A stretch of DNA of 64,000 nucleotides from Posidonia oceanica (taxonomy: Eukaryota > Streptophyta > Magnoliopsida > Alismatales > Posidoniaceae): positions 8,246,001 to 8,310,000 of the forward strand of contig JAZBRS010000011.1 in assembly GCA_037176725.1 (NCBI GenBank). The letters are read 5' to 3'. Numbering within the stretch: the first letter of the stretch is position 1; every line of letters starts with the position of its first letter. Below, piece by piece: positions 1 through 11,172 of the stretch. Below the pieces are notes generated by a model. It searched no databases. It had not been told where the DNA came from and was given only the letters and a program-made list of their open reading frames with translations. Position numbers and translations under genes: made by a program.

Positions 1-1277
1 GCCAAGTTTTGCAGAGCGGGAAGATAGAAGGAAGGAACGACTGATGCTGTGCATGCATGCAAGGTTTATGATTGATATGCATGGATATGTGCGTGATTTT
101 ACAATAGATGCTGTAGATGTATGCATAATTTTTGCTTATATGCTATAGCCCTCAGCATATGGAGTGCTTAGTGCCTGCTGTAGAGGAAGCGAGGGGTCCC
201 TGACTCACTGGACTCTACTCAAATTCTTAACTTGCTGGTGGCGCTCAGGAAAGGGTTATTTGCAGTGCGTGGGTGGTGGGTGGTGAGGACAGGTTCCAGG
301 CCAAACTCCCAAGGACCTACACCTACTCTTTTTGCTCCCTCATAAACATGTAGGTTTCCCCTATCCCTAACTTGGAGGTAATGGGCACCTGGTTGAAGCT
401 GGGGAGCTGCTTGCTAGGCCTTGCTAGGTTTAAAGGCTTTGCAGGGCTTGTGTATTCCCCAAGCGCAAAATTTGAGTCTCTCTTTAAGACAGGTAAAGGG
501 ACGGGATTGTGCTGCTTGCTTTTTTTTCTTTCTGGAGTTGACTTTGTCTTTCCTCCTTTTTTCTTGCTTCTTTCTTCTTTTTTTTGTTCTTTTCGTTTTC
601 TTCTTCTCATTTTCCCTTTTTATTTTTGCAGGCTTCCGCTATCCCTGGCTTAGAGGTACTGGGGGCTGGGGTTTTGAGGCGGGTTTGAGGCTCTCAGGTG
701 CAAAATGGTGGACTATCCCCGAAACGGTTCGGAGGGACAGGGTTATGCTACATGCCTCTATCTCTAGGGCTTGCTTCTGCCTTCGCCTTCTATTTGCCTT
801 TTCTTTTATGCCCATGCTCAGACATATTCTTTTATGGCTCACACTCTTGCTCACACCCTAGCATTTTATCTCTCTCGGGAGGTGCAAGTCTTAAGGAGTT
901 TGGTTATTTCGCCTGTTCTCATTTGAAAGGTGGCTCCCTCACTAGCTAAGACGCCTAAGTAGTGTCAGGTGAGGCAAGGTAGATTCCTTCCAGAGCAGGC
1001 AAGCACATCCGATTTCATCATCGGGCCAGATGCAATGCATGATTTTTGCTGAGAATTTGTAGGTTTTTGCTTGAGATATGCTGAAAGAGGTAGAAATGCA
1101 AGGATATGTGCAGAGAGTGTGAGAATGCAGGGGGGACAAGATTGGAATGTAGAAGGATGTACAAGGGAAAAGAGGATGCAAAGGACGGGATGGGAAAGAA
1201 CGCTCTGCAAGGCAAGGACCGGTCTACTGATAGTACTTGTTGAGGTAGCATGCATTAACCGGCTCTGACTGCCCAGT
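1..1277 (-). other. 3' non-coding region of element A
   Basis: This stretch lies downstream of the element A integrase when read on the minus strand and holds no ORF resembling a known protein. It has a pyrimidine-rich tract around 520-620. No sequence matching the LTR start seen at 14,111 (TGTAGACACC on minus) occurs here, so A's 3' LTR must lie to the left of the window. Long 3' non-coding regions are usual in Tat-lineage elements. The short ORFs here look like chance reading frames. Confidence 0.6.
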
Positions 1278-2270
1278 CTAGTCCATGTCCTCAAGAATTG
1301 TTGCGCCGCCTAAGAATGCCTGCTTGACCACAAAGGGGCCACGCCAGTTGGGTTGGAATTTGCCTCGACCGTTTGGCAGGTGGATGGCTCGCAAGATGAG
1401 ATCTCCTGGCTGGAAGCTCCTGGGCCGCACCTTCTTCAGGTATGCTCTTGCCATCCGCTTCTGGTAGCAGCGAGTGTTGTGCATTGCTTGCAATCTACGC
1501 TCATCAATCAGGTTGAGCTGGGCGTAGCGGTCCTTGACCCATTCTGCTTCTTCTAGCTCTGTTTCTCGCAAGATCCGCAGCGAAAGGATCTCCACTTCGA
1601 CAGGCAGCACTGCCTCCATGTCGTACGCTAGCGAGTACGGGGTGGCTCCTATCGAGGTCCGCACTAATGTCCTGTACGCCCAGAGTGCGTACGGGAGCTT
1701 GTCATGCCAGTCCTTGTGGATTTCTGCCATCTTCTTCATTATTTTCACAATGTTTTTATTGGCAGACTCCACTGCTCCATTCATCTACGGCTGATATGGT
1801 GGGGATCTGTGATGCTTGATCTGGTGCTTCTGTAGGTATTCCTCGATCCTCTTTGCAATAAAGTTCGAGCCGTTGTTAGAGATGATTGCATGCGGGACCC
1901 TATACCGGGTGATAATGTTATTTCTGATAAACCTCTCTGTCACCACAACTGTGACCGCCTTATAGGAGGCTACTTCCACCCACTTAGTGAAGTAGTCTAT
2001 CGCTACCAGAATGAAGCGATGACCATTCGATGCAGTAGGGTGTATAGCGCCGATGACATCAATCCCCCAGGTGGAGAAGGGTCATGGCAAGGACATGCTA
2101 TGCAATTCCTATGGGGGAGCGTGCATAAGATTACCATAGATCTGGCAATTGTGGCATCTACGCACAAACTGGCAGCAGTCTGCCTCCATGGTTGACCAGA
2201 AATAGCCTTTGAGCATTATCTTCTTGGCCAACAACACACCATTCATATGTGGACCACAAGTCCCTGTATG
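1278..2270 (-). pseudogene. Element A integrase (inactivated)
   Basis: Ty3/gypsy integrase, which inserts the cDNA copy into nuclear DNA. Read on minus, the N-terminal zinc-binding region is recognisable (HMNG start, then C-x3-C and C-x2-C cysteines near 2,150-2,230). The core follows with GIDVIG (first catalytic Asp), then ISNNGSNF and NGAVESANKN (catalytic Glu). The second catalytic Asp, normally in a D-N-G motif, reads N-N-G. After the core come ALWAYRT, TPYSLAY and a C-terminal GPF region. In-frame TAG stops lie at about 1,785 and 2,109. Stops plus the lost Asp mean it cannot be active. Confidence 0.85.
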
Positions 2271-2273
2271 AAC

Positions 2274-2965
2274 TTAAAGCACAAGTGTGTCGGCCTCTTG
2301 CTTGCTCAAGCAGCGCAGGAGCATCTGACTGTATGACCTTCTATATAGCTGCCCTGCCCCTAACACATACTTCGACGCCAGACACGCCAAAGTTCTTCTA
2401 TCTGCTGTTGAGGTGCCAGGCGGGTGGCTGCCAGACTCTAGGAAGGCTTTGATGTCACAATACCAAGGCTGCTCTTCCACCGAATCCACCTCCTCTATGC
2501 TCATGCAGTGCGCAGGCTACTCCATGCATGTAATTGATACATCCACTGCTCGGTCTTTAGGTATACTGAGCCAGGATGCCAAGGTTGCTAGCGCATCTGC
2601 GTATGCATTCCTTGCCCTGTTCATGTACAAGAAGCGGATGCTTGCAAATTCTTCTATCAGCTTCAGCAGGTGTACGTGATATGGCACAAGCTTTGGGTCC
2701 TTTGTTCTCCAATCGCCATTCACTTGGGAAATCACCAGCATGGCATTGCCGTGCACATGCAGCTTCTACGCCTCATGCTCGAGTGCAACCTTCAACCCTA
2801 GAATGCATGCTTCATACTCTGCTTCATTATTGGTGCATTTGAAGGTCAGCTTCCTTGCAAAGGGAATCATTTGTCCCTACGGCGTGGTCAGCACTGCGCC
2901 TATGCCTCAACCCTTCTTGTTGACAGCGCCATCAAAGTACAACTGCCAATGCTCTAAGTCTTCAG
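2274..2965 (-). pseudogene. Element A second RNase H (aRH) and linker to integrase
   Basis: Read on minus, this begins near 2,960 with WQLYFDGAVNKKG and continues through GNAMLVISQVNGDW, a Y-x3-L helix and NAYADALATLAS. This is the plant-acquired RNase H that follows the normal retroviral RNase H in Tat-lineage elements. A linker (2,274-2,504) with an aromatic EEQPWYCDI motif connects it to the integrase zinc region. The reading frame is broken between segments. The dual RNase H arrangement is the basis for the Tat assignment. Confidence 0.8.
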
Positions 2966-4400
2966 GGTCCTCCTTAGAGTCTTCCATTGCAAAGAGGATG
3001 TCCTCATCCGGGAACTGCGTCTGGAGAGGTTGGTATTCAGGTAAAGGAAAGTCTGCAAGGTGATCTGCCATGGCCTGGCCCTTCATGGACTTTTGCGTGG
3101 CAAAGGTGATGTCATACTGAGACAACAACACCTGCCACTTCACGCATCTGCCTACCATTGCTGGCTTCTAGAAGAGGAACTTGATGGGGTCATGTCGGCA
3201 TAGAAGCCGAATAGGGTACGCCATCATGTAGTGCCTCAGCTTCTATGCAGCCCAGAAGAGGGATAAGCAGGTCTTCTCCATTGTGCTATACCTGGCTTCG
3301 CAATCATTGAATTTCTTGCTCAGGTAATAAATTGCATGCTCCTTTCTACCAGATTCATCATGCTGGTCCAAGACGGCGCCCATGGAATGCTGCATGGTAG
3401 AGAGGTAGAGAAGCAGAGGTCTCCCCAGCGTGGGAGGGACCAAAACAGGAGGCTTGGTCAGAAGCTGTTTGATCTTGTCAAAGGCAGCTTGGCACTCCTC
3501 GCTCCAGTTAATCTGTGCATTCTTCTTCAGGAGCTTGAAGATCCGTTGACATATAGGCGTGAGCTGTGCAATGAACCGACTGATATACTGCAGGCGTCCA
3601 GCAAGCCTCGAACTTCTTTCTCTGTCTTGGGGGGTGGCATGTCCACGACAACCTTTGCCTTCATCGGGTCCACTTCAATCCCTCTCTGGCTAACAATGTA
3701 GCCTAGGAGCTTGCCAGAAGATACCCCGAATACGCATTTGCTGGGGTTAAGGCACAGCTTGTACTTCCTCAAGCGGTCAAAGAGCTTCCTTGAGCAGGCA
3801 AGGTGATCCTCAGGCTCTTTGGTCTTGGCAATCATATCATCCACGTAGACCTCAACTTCTTGATGCATGAGGTCGTGGAAAAGTGCAGTCATGGTCCTCT
3901 GATAGGTTGCGCCAGCATTTTTCAGCCCAAATGGCATAACTTGGTAGCAAAAGACACCCCAAGGGGTGATGAAGGATGTTTTCTCCATATCCTCCTCTGC
4001 CATTCTGATCTGGTTATAGCCAGAGAAGCCGTCCATAAAGGAGAGCATCTTGTGCCCTGCAGTGTTGTTGACTAGGATGTCAATGTGCGGCAGTGGGAAG
4101 TTATCCTTGGGACTCGCCTTGTTCAGGTCCCGATAGTCGATGCACATGCGGACTCGTCCATCCTTCTTGGGTACTGGTACAACGTTTGCAAGCCATTCAG
4201 GGTATAGGACGACCTTGAGGAAGTTAACATTGTGCTACTTCATGATCTCCTCCTTGATCATGAGTAGCCACTGCGGTCGCCATCGCCTTAGCTTCTACTT
4301 TACTAGCCTTGCATCTGGGTCCAAAGGTAGGTTGTGCACAACTATCTCAATGTCGAGGCCAACCATATCCTCGTAACTCTAGGCGAAGACATCCGCATAC
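2966..4400 (-). pseudogene. Element A reverse transcriptase and first RNase H
   Basis: Reverse transcriptase copies element RNA into cDNA and RNase H removes the RNA strand. Read on minus, RT runs from about 4,380 down: CIDYRDLNKASPKDNFPLP, LSFMDGFSGYNQI (motif A), VMPFGLKNAGATYQRTM (motif B) and VYVDDMIAKT (catalytic YVDD). The frame is lost near 3,600 after VRGLL. RNase H continues as RPLLLYLS, GAVLDQHDESGRKEHAIYYLS and KQWQVLLSQYDITF-like sequence down to about 2,970. TAG stops occur at about 4,379, 4,235, 3,243 and 3,168. The catalytic motifs survive but the ORF does not. Confidence 0.9.
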
Positions 4401-6566
4401 TCTTTCAAGAATGCAATGAATTCTGCTCTAGCCTGGGGCGACAGAAGGGCGCTAATGCGGACCTCTCTGACTTCTTCTGCTGTGCCGATGCTGACAACCT
4501 CTGTCTCCTCTTCGACATGGAGGTTGGGGCCTTCTGGATCGTCGTCGTGGGGCCGGAACTCAGGCGATGGTTCATCATTCTCATGTTCGCCTACGTCATC
4601 CTCTTCTCCGTATACAATAAGCTCCGAGAGGATCTCCTTCTCAAAGGTGGGGTCTGAGATATCGAAGGAGTGCAAGTGTTCCGCTGCTTGGCCCTGGTGA
4701 AGCTTCAGGATGGTTATGCTTACCCGAGTGTTTTTATACCCTCAGCACGCGACCTCTGTCTTGGCAAACTCCTCGATTGGCTCTGCCTGCTTTGACTCTA
4801 CTGACTTGGCTATCCGTGCTACTGCCTGTGTTGAAGCTAACTATGCTGCTGCTTGCTGTGCGGGGGTTGCATGTGCTACTGCTTGCTGCTGGTGCCTGCT
4901 GTGCTATTGCTTGTGCATGTTGTGCTGCTGCTGGTGCATGTTGTGCTAATGCTGCTACTTGCGGTGCTGCTAGTGCTGCTTGTGGTGCTAATGCTGCTGG
5001 TATCTGCTGCGCTGTCACTTCCTTTGCATGCTCTGGTGTGCTTGCCAAGGATACATCAGGCTGGCGGCTGATCAGGGTACTGCCGTCTGCTGCATTGCCT
5101 AAGTGTGGCATGTGCTGCACAAACCATCTAGACCCACCCCCTAGCTGCAGGGTGATCAGCTCATCTGGTTTAGCAGGTGCCTCGGCCGCTTGATCTTCCT
5201 CTAGGACCATGATAGAGGGATCTGTGGCCACGGCCTTCCCCTTCTTCTGTGCGATCTCATGCTCTGCGACGTCCTGCGCCAGCGACGCGAGCTGATCCTG
5301 GAACAACTGCTCCAAGTCTCCCATTGAGAAATCAATCTGAGTGTCAGCAGCCGCTCCTCCCTCCTCATCTGAGGGTGAGTCGACGTAATAAGCGACTGCC
5401 GGGCTTGCGGCTAGTCCTGGCTCGACTGCTGGGCCTTCTGCTACTTGGGGTACTTGTTTTGCTGCTACTGGGTAGGCTGCCAGGGTCACTGCTGCTACTA
5501 GAAGGGAGGCACAACTACTCTTCTGGGGGGCCAATGGCTGGGCCACCATGCTTGGGGATGAAGCACCGGTGCCTGTGGGTGATAGTGGTGGTCTCCCAGT
5601 AGCAGCGGCAAGAATCTTCCGCATAGCAAGATCTGCTGAAGCTGACAGCGGTGTGCCTGACAGAGCCGCCTGACTTGCTTGTGGCGCTATCGATGATGCG
5701 GGCCGAGTCGCGCTGCCGTCTGATCCGACTGATTGCTCCGTCGGAGAAGGTGATTTCGATGCTAGCACGGCTGCGGCCACAAGCTGACTGCTGGATGACG
5801 CCAGAGGGCGTGCCTCTGACTCTGGCGCTGCAGCTGCGGCTGTCGGTGACTTTGGTGAAGCTGCAGGAAGAGGAGAAATTGTCAACCCCGCCGTAGGGCC
5901 TACCAATTCTGCTGCTGTACTAGTGAGTGCCGAGCAAACTGACCGAGACGTTTCCATGCTAAACTGATCCTTACTGCTGGTTGGGGCTGCCTCAACTATG
6001 CCGGACTCCTCCTCGTCTGAGTAGTAGTCCTCAATGCAGACCCATTCTTCTGCCGACAGCGGAGAGCTCGGGCATGACGCCTGCTGTGCTGGGGCCTCAC
6101 TGCTGTTTGAATCCAGGATACCTGCACTGGTGAAGTTAGTGAGGTCCTGCGGGATAGCCATCCTCTGATCCTTCGGCTGCATACATCTGTCTTTGCTGGA
6201 CTGTAGGTCATATCCAAGACCTTTAGAATCTCCTCGCTCTACCGCTCTGATCGGCTCTACGATTCCCTGGCCGTATCGCCCGAGCAGTGTTCCCTTGACA
6301 TAGCCCCACCTGCGACAGACGTTTTCGATCATCCGGATGGGATTGCTATGAACGGCCAAGGAGTTGACATGTTCAAGATCAGGTATAAAGCTAACCGACT
6401 CACACTGATTAACTCGATACAAGGCAACTGAAAGCTCAAGGTCAAAAGGGACAGTATGCGAAGAGATGGGTGCAACCGCCTCGATCCGCTCCTTCTCGAA
6501 GTTTTCTGCCATTACAACGATAACGTCATCGCCGTGGCGGAACTTGATCATGCGGTAGAGGGTCAA
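4401..6566 (-). pseudogene. Element A protease-RT linker, acidic and Ala/Gln-rich
   Basis: A 610-codon open frame (6,566 down to 4,734) plus an acidic segment (about 4,675-4,379) link protease to RT. It opens with TLYRMIKFRHGDD, the direct continuation of the protease ORF after one TAG at 6,576-6,578. It ends in a low-complexity stretch of Ala, Gln, His and Pro (about 4,860-5,010) coded by GCA/CAA-like triplets. Such linkers are common and poorly conserved in Tat polyproteins. No enzymatic motif is visible, and the plus-strand ORFs opposite are mirror frames of this low-complexity DNA. Confidence 0.7.
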
Positions 6567-6575
6567 GGGGATGAC

Positions 6576-7010
6576 CTAATGCTTGTGGAGCCAAGGGTGC
6601 CCAAGCAGGAAGTTAAAGTTAGGCTCCAAGTCAACAATGTAGAATTCCACATCGAACGTGACCGGGCTGATGATAAGAGGAATAATCAAAATCCCTAGAA
6701 CGTCATGGTGAGTATTGTCAAAAGCTGTCATTCCCTTTATCGCCGGGGTGATATCCTCGGCTTTGAATCCGAGCCTGGTTGCAGTGCGCAACGGACAGAC
6801 ATTAAGGCCTGACCCGTTATCAACTAGCGATAGGGGAATGCGAAAGTTTTTGTATTGCACCGTGACAAACAAGGGTTGGTTATGATTAATCTCCGCCGGA
6901 GGCAGCTCATCACTCATGAAAGAGATGATCTGAGGCTCCGCGATGACGCCAACCATGCTTTCCAGGGCCGCGGGTTCTATAGCTTGGGACACACGGGCTG
7001 CTTGGAACAC
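6576..7010 (-). pseudogene. Element A aspartic protease domain
   Basis: Retropepsin-like domain that would cleave the Gag-Pol polyprotein. Read on minus, the active-site segment is SLVDNGSGLNVCP, followed by an ILIIPLIISPVTF strand and the flap/C-terminal hallmark FNFLLGHPWLHKH. The D-N-G-S form is normal for plant Tat and Athila proteases, where the residue after Asp varies. One TAG at 6,576-6,578 separates it from the linker. Upstream is a Pro/Ala-rich segment (6,977-7,282) in another frame, so at least one indel lies between Gag and protease. Confidence 0.8.
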
Positions 7011-7396
7011 TCGGAGAAAAGCCTCACGGTGTTCGGAAGAGGAATGTATAAGGTCCCAAATGGAAATATCGGCTTTAACCCTTCTAAGCTGGGAGGTAAT
7101 GTCAGTTTTGTGGTGCGGCTTTCTGGTGATAGGAGGGGATGCTTTGGGGTTGGCTCTACCAGGCTAGGTGCAGGGAGTTGGCTTGATGCTGGGGGTGCTA
7201 CGGGTTGGCTAACTGGTAGGGGTGCTACTGGTTGGCTTGCTGGTGGAGGTGCAGCGGGTGCTGGATGGCTGGGCCTTACCACCGGTGCTGTAGGCTAGTA
7301 TACCCTCCCCAATCGCGTGACTTCTACGCATGTTTCCGTGGCATAGTTGTAGGGCATGCGATGGGGGTCCTACGTTAAGTCAATAACAGCAGGGGC

Positions 7397-9996
7397 CTAT
7401 GCTGCGAGCACAAGAGGGGCTACAGGAGGGTTGGCTGGGCGATAGGGGGAAGGATGCTGGTGTTGGTAGGTTGCTGGGGGCCCTGGTTGAGACCTAGCTA
7501 ACAGGCTAACTGGGGGCCTACCTAAATAGGAGGCAGGGGTTTGGGCCTGCGGTTTGGCTTGAAGGTGTACAGGGGCAGGGGTCTGAGAGTGCATGGTAGG
7601 GCGAGCGACGGAGCGCCCCGGCCTGGCACACGGTCGGATCATATGGACTCCCAACTCGGAGCCAGCAATAGCCGCACAATAAAGAGAGAGAGGAAAGGGC
7701 TCTGAGACATCATGAATGAGCTTGGAGGGGTCTACCACAGATGTAGCAGGCTCGGAGGGGGAGAGAGAGTAGATTCCTGAGGTCCCCGTGCCTTCCGGAT
7801 TGGGATGCTCTGGGAGGGACTGGTGGACGATACTGGGATGAGGGGGTGCTAATACTTGTGCAGGGGCTGATGCTGATGAAGGAGCAGATATGGGTGCCTC
7901 GTACGTGTGGATCGTAATCGTTCTCGATTCGATCAGGTTCTGAATAGCGTCCCGCAAAGTGAGGCAACTGTTCGTCGAGTGCCCTACGGCTCGATGAAAG
8001 TCGTAAAAAAGGTGCGCCTTATGCCAATGCAAAGTGGATTTGGCAGCGGGCGAGCCTCGGGAAACCTCAGGAATGTCGCAACCTTGGAGAAGATGCCGCT
8101 TAACGACTCCACCAGTGGGGTGAATTGACGCCGCAGTCGCCTTTGCCCCTGGGGCTGCGCTTGCCAGGGTGGTGCGGCAGGATACACCGGTTGGGCAGTG
8201 GTAGTGATTTGTGATGTGGGGGGTGCCCTAGGTGCTGGTGCGTATACTACTTGATTCGGGGGAGGCCGAACCGCCAGCTGAACAGGCACGGGTGCGGGAT
8301 CGACGTAGGCAACAGCAGGTTTCGACGAGTCCTTCTTCTTAGGCCGGCTGCTGGTGGTATCACTGCTGTTGCTGCTGGTGTTGATACTGGTGTTGTTGCT
8401 GTTGCTGCTGGTGGTGGCCTGCTTGGCAAACGCAGAGAGCGCCGGGAAGTTACCACTCCGTAGCAAACTCTCCATGTGGGTGTCAGCCTGAATCAGTGCA
8501 GTGAAGGTTGTGACAGGTTGAATGCTGAGCAGAGCCCCGATAGCGGGCTGCGCACCCCCAATCACAATCTCGAGGGACTCCGCGTCAGAGGGTCCGTCTC
8601 GAACCTGCGAAGCGAGTGCACACCAGCGGCCGATATACTCCCCAAACGGCTCACTGGGGTTCTGCTTTGTTGCGACCAGGTCCGCGCGCTTAGGGACCAG
8701 GTCCAGGTTGAAAGAATATTATCCCAGGAATGCCTGGCTAAGGTCGTTCCACGTCTTGATGCTGGCCATATCAAGTGAGGTGAACCACTTGAGTGCAGGG
8801 CCGCTTAAACTTTTCTAGAACAAGCGGATTAGCAACCTCTCGTCAGCCTGGAGCTGAGCAAGATCTCCACAATATGCCTTCAGGTGTGCTATTGGACAAC
8901 CTCTACCTTTATATTTTTCAAAGACTGGGATGCGGAACTTCGATGGGAGCATCGCCTCTATGAGGTAATAGAGGTCCCGGAACTGGTAAGACTAGTGGTC
9001 TGTACCCTGCACTTGTCGAAGCGCTTTCTCCAGAACGGCGAACCTGTCGTCATTAGATTCTGGAGCTGCTGCCAAAAGAGGTGGTACAGCAGGGGCAGGG
9101 GCCACATATGCCGCGTAGGATGCACCAAGGTGCTCCTCTAGGTCTACCATCACATCGCCTAGTGAAGCGACAGGATGGGCGGCGTATCCGTGCGGGTGTG
9201 TTGTGTGTGCTGGCATGTATGCAGGGGTAGGGTATTACTGATGCAGGGGATAGGAATAACTAGCATGCTGAGTGATAGGTGATGCAGAGTGCTGGAGCAT
9301 CAGCTGCTGCATCGGCACGGTGCCGGGCTGCGGGCCAGAGGGATACTGCACTCCAACCAGTCCCAAGGATTGGCCACCAGGTGCTAGAGGAGGATGCTGT
9401 GTAGGGTCTTGTGTATATGCAGGAGGCGGAAGCTGAGCCCCCATCGCCTGAGCAGTGAGTAGCTGAGGCGGTGGTCTGGGCGAGGGAGCAGATGGGAATG
9501 CCTGCGACGCGAGAGCAGGTCGCAGCGGAGCCTCGGGAGCGACAGGAGTGAATGAAGGGCAAAGAGATAGAGCCATGCCCTGCAGTCTCTAGGTAGTCTC
9601 CATCAGCTGCTGATACTGCATCTCAGGGGACCCGTCAGTAGGTATGCTGAGTTGCAGGATCGGCGGGGGAGCAGAATCAAGTGGTTGGGACAAAGATTGT
9701 CCATGAGGCGAAGGTCCTAAGGCGAGATTCACCACAACAGGGTGGGTATCAAAAGTGACATTACCCTGGGAAGGAGGAGTCAGTGGTGTCTCCGGAGCGC
9801 AGGCGGCGGTTACCAAGACAGTCTTGGCAACGGAGTCCGGCGGAGCCTGCCACTGCCCCACAGAATAGAGGGGAGGCAACTGTACTAAAAAAGGAGACAT
9901 TGGCACAGAGGGAGTCAATGCGGGAGCCGAAGGGACCGAAAGAGGGGTCACCTCCGGGGCAACAGGGACCTAGGAGTCACCAACAAACTGGGCCAT
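7397..9996 (-). pseudogene. Element A Gag (fragmented)
   Basis: Gag forms the cytoplasmic virus-like particle. The chosen start is the ATG at 9,996 (minus), because the same ATGGCCCAGTTTG start occurs in element B gag at 26,182. A TAG follows at 9,970. The N-terminal third (9,951-9,235) is Pro/Ala/Gln-rich. The retrotransposon Gag core lies around 8,500-9,000, read in short frames around TAG at 8,815. A zinc-knuckle remnant (FYDFHRAVGHSTNSC) lies near 7,950-8,010, followed by a Pro-rich tail. The order and motifs match element B gag throughout, with several stops and shifts. Confidence 0.8.
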
Positions 9997-11153
9997 CACT
10001 GACCGAGAACGGGTGATCACAGGGCTATGAGAGGGGGCAAGAGGGCGAATCCTAGGAGGAGCTATATTCGCGAAGGCGAAGTAGCTCGGAAGGGGATGAT
10101 CAGAAGCAGGGGTCGCAATAGGGGCGTCAATAAGAGAAGGCACTCAAGCTCCAGCTAAGGAACTCGCTCACTGACCTCTGCACGAAAGGCAAGCAAATAA
10201 CAAGGGATTAGAACCCGAAAGTAAAAATGCAAGTGCTTTGATGTATGACATGAATGCAGATGTATGCTTTCTAGAATGCTCTCCCTCACCAATCTAGGGT
10301 GTCCTAGTAGGTAGTCTACTTCGAACGCTCATGGGTGTACGGGTCGCCAACTTAGGCTAGAAAAAGTAGGTCTCACGTCTTAATCCCGGCCCAAAGCTCA
10401 GGTGGTGACGTAGTGGTGCGTAGGTGGCCTTGACCCTGCCAGAAGCATGGGTGGTACCCTCCACTAACACTGACGCGACCCCCTGACAAGGGGGGACAGA
10501 CCGATCTACTCACACCACACCAAAGCACTAGGGGCAAGAGACCGGGACTATCCTTCTCAGACTGTAAGTGGACTCAGATGAGAAGAATGCATGCCTTATA
10601 TGATGCTTTATGCAAATGCTTCACGTTTTATCTTGTGTATTTTATTAACTCAGGGGAGGCAGGTGTATTGCAGTCTCTAGTTGCTCGTAGAGGTTCTTTT
10701 TACTTGCTGTTTTTAGTTAGCCATGGGGGGAGCAATCAGTCTCTAATTGTCCTTAGACTTAATGCGAAATGAGAAGAAAATCACCCAAACATGGCAAGCA
10801 GACAACACACATCATAGCAAAAGGCATGCGCATGGTATATGCAAGTGCTGTGAGCATGATAGTGAAGGGAAAAACACTTATCATAGCAAAAGGCAAGTAT
10901 GCATAGCATGTGCAGGTGCAGTGGCATTGCATTGGTGTAAAAGAAAGCATTCATCATTCAAAAGGCATGCATGGTGTGCCAAGCAAGTATTTAGACATAT
11001 GATGCAGGTAAATAAAGCAGCGTAAGCAATCATGGCATAAAGCAAGTAAATAAACAAGCAAGCAGGTAAACAAGTAAGGCAAGCGGAAGCAAAAGGCAAG
11101 CAAAACAGAAAAGCAAGCGGCGAGAAGGCCAAGACGAAAGTCGGAGTATAAGC
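9997..11153 (-). other. Element A 5' leader (untranslated)
   Basis: About 1.1 kb between the PBS and the gag start. A segment around 10,300-10,560 is closely similar to element B at about 26,440-26,735, including an identical run starting GCATGGGTGGTACCC and a C-run/G-run hairpin (10,479-10,496). No ORF of note is present. Conservation between the two leaders suggests cis-acting RNA functions such as packaging or dimerisation, but this is inference. Confidence 0.6.
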
Positions 11154-11171
11154 TCACCAGCAGAGTCGCCA
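11154..11171 (-). promoter_or_regulatory. Primer-binding site of element A
   Basis: Read on minus, TGGCGACTCTGCTGGTGA begins one base after the LTR end (…ACTACA). It starts with TGG, as expected for pairing with a tRNA CCA end, and differs by a few bases from the B site at 27,338-27,355. Plant Tat/Ogre elements use this class of PBS, attributed to tRNA-Arg. This identifies the adjacent LTR as a 5' LTR for A. Confidence 0.8.
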
Positions 11172-11172
11172 C

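Noticed and set aside
421..861. 146-codon plus ORF with a Phe/Leu run
   Set aside because: Runs through the pyrimidine tract in element A's 3' non-coding region; no known domain.
4777..5193. Cys/Ala/Leu-rich plus-strand ORF
   Set aside because: Mirror frame of the Ala/Gln-rich linker of element A; the repeats keep several frames open.
1278..9996. Endogenous pararetrovirus (caulimovirid) as an alternative for A or C
   Set aside because: LTRs, PBS, integrase and dual RNase H are present and no movement protein is seen, so LTR retrotransposons fit and pararetroviruses do not.
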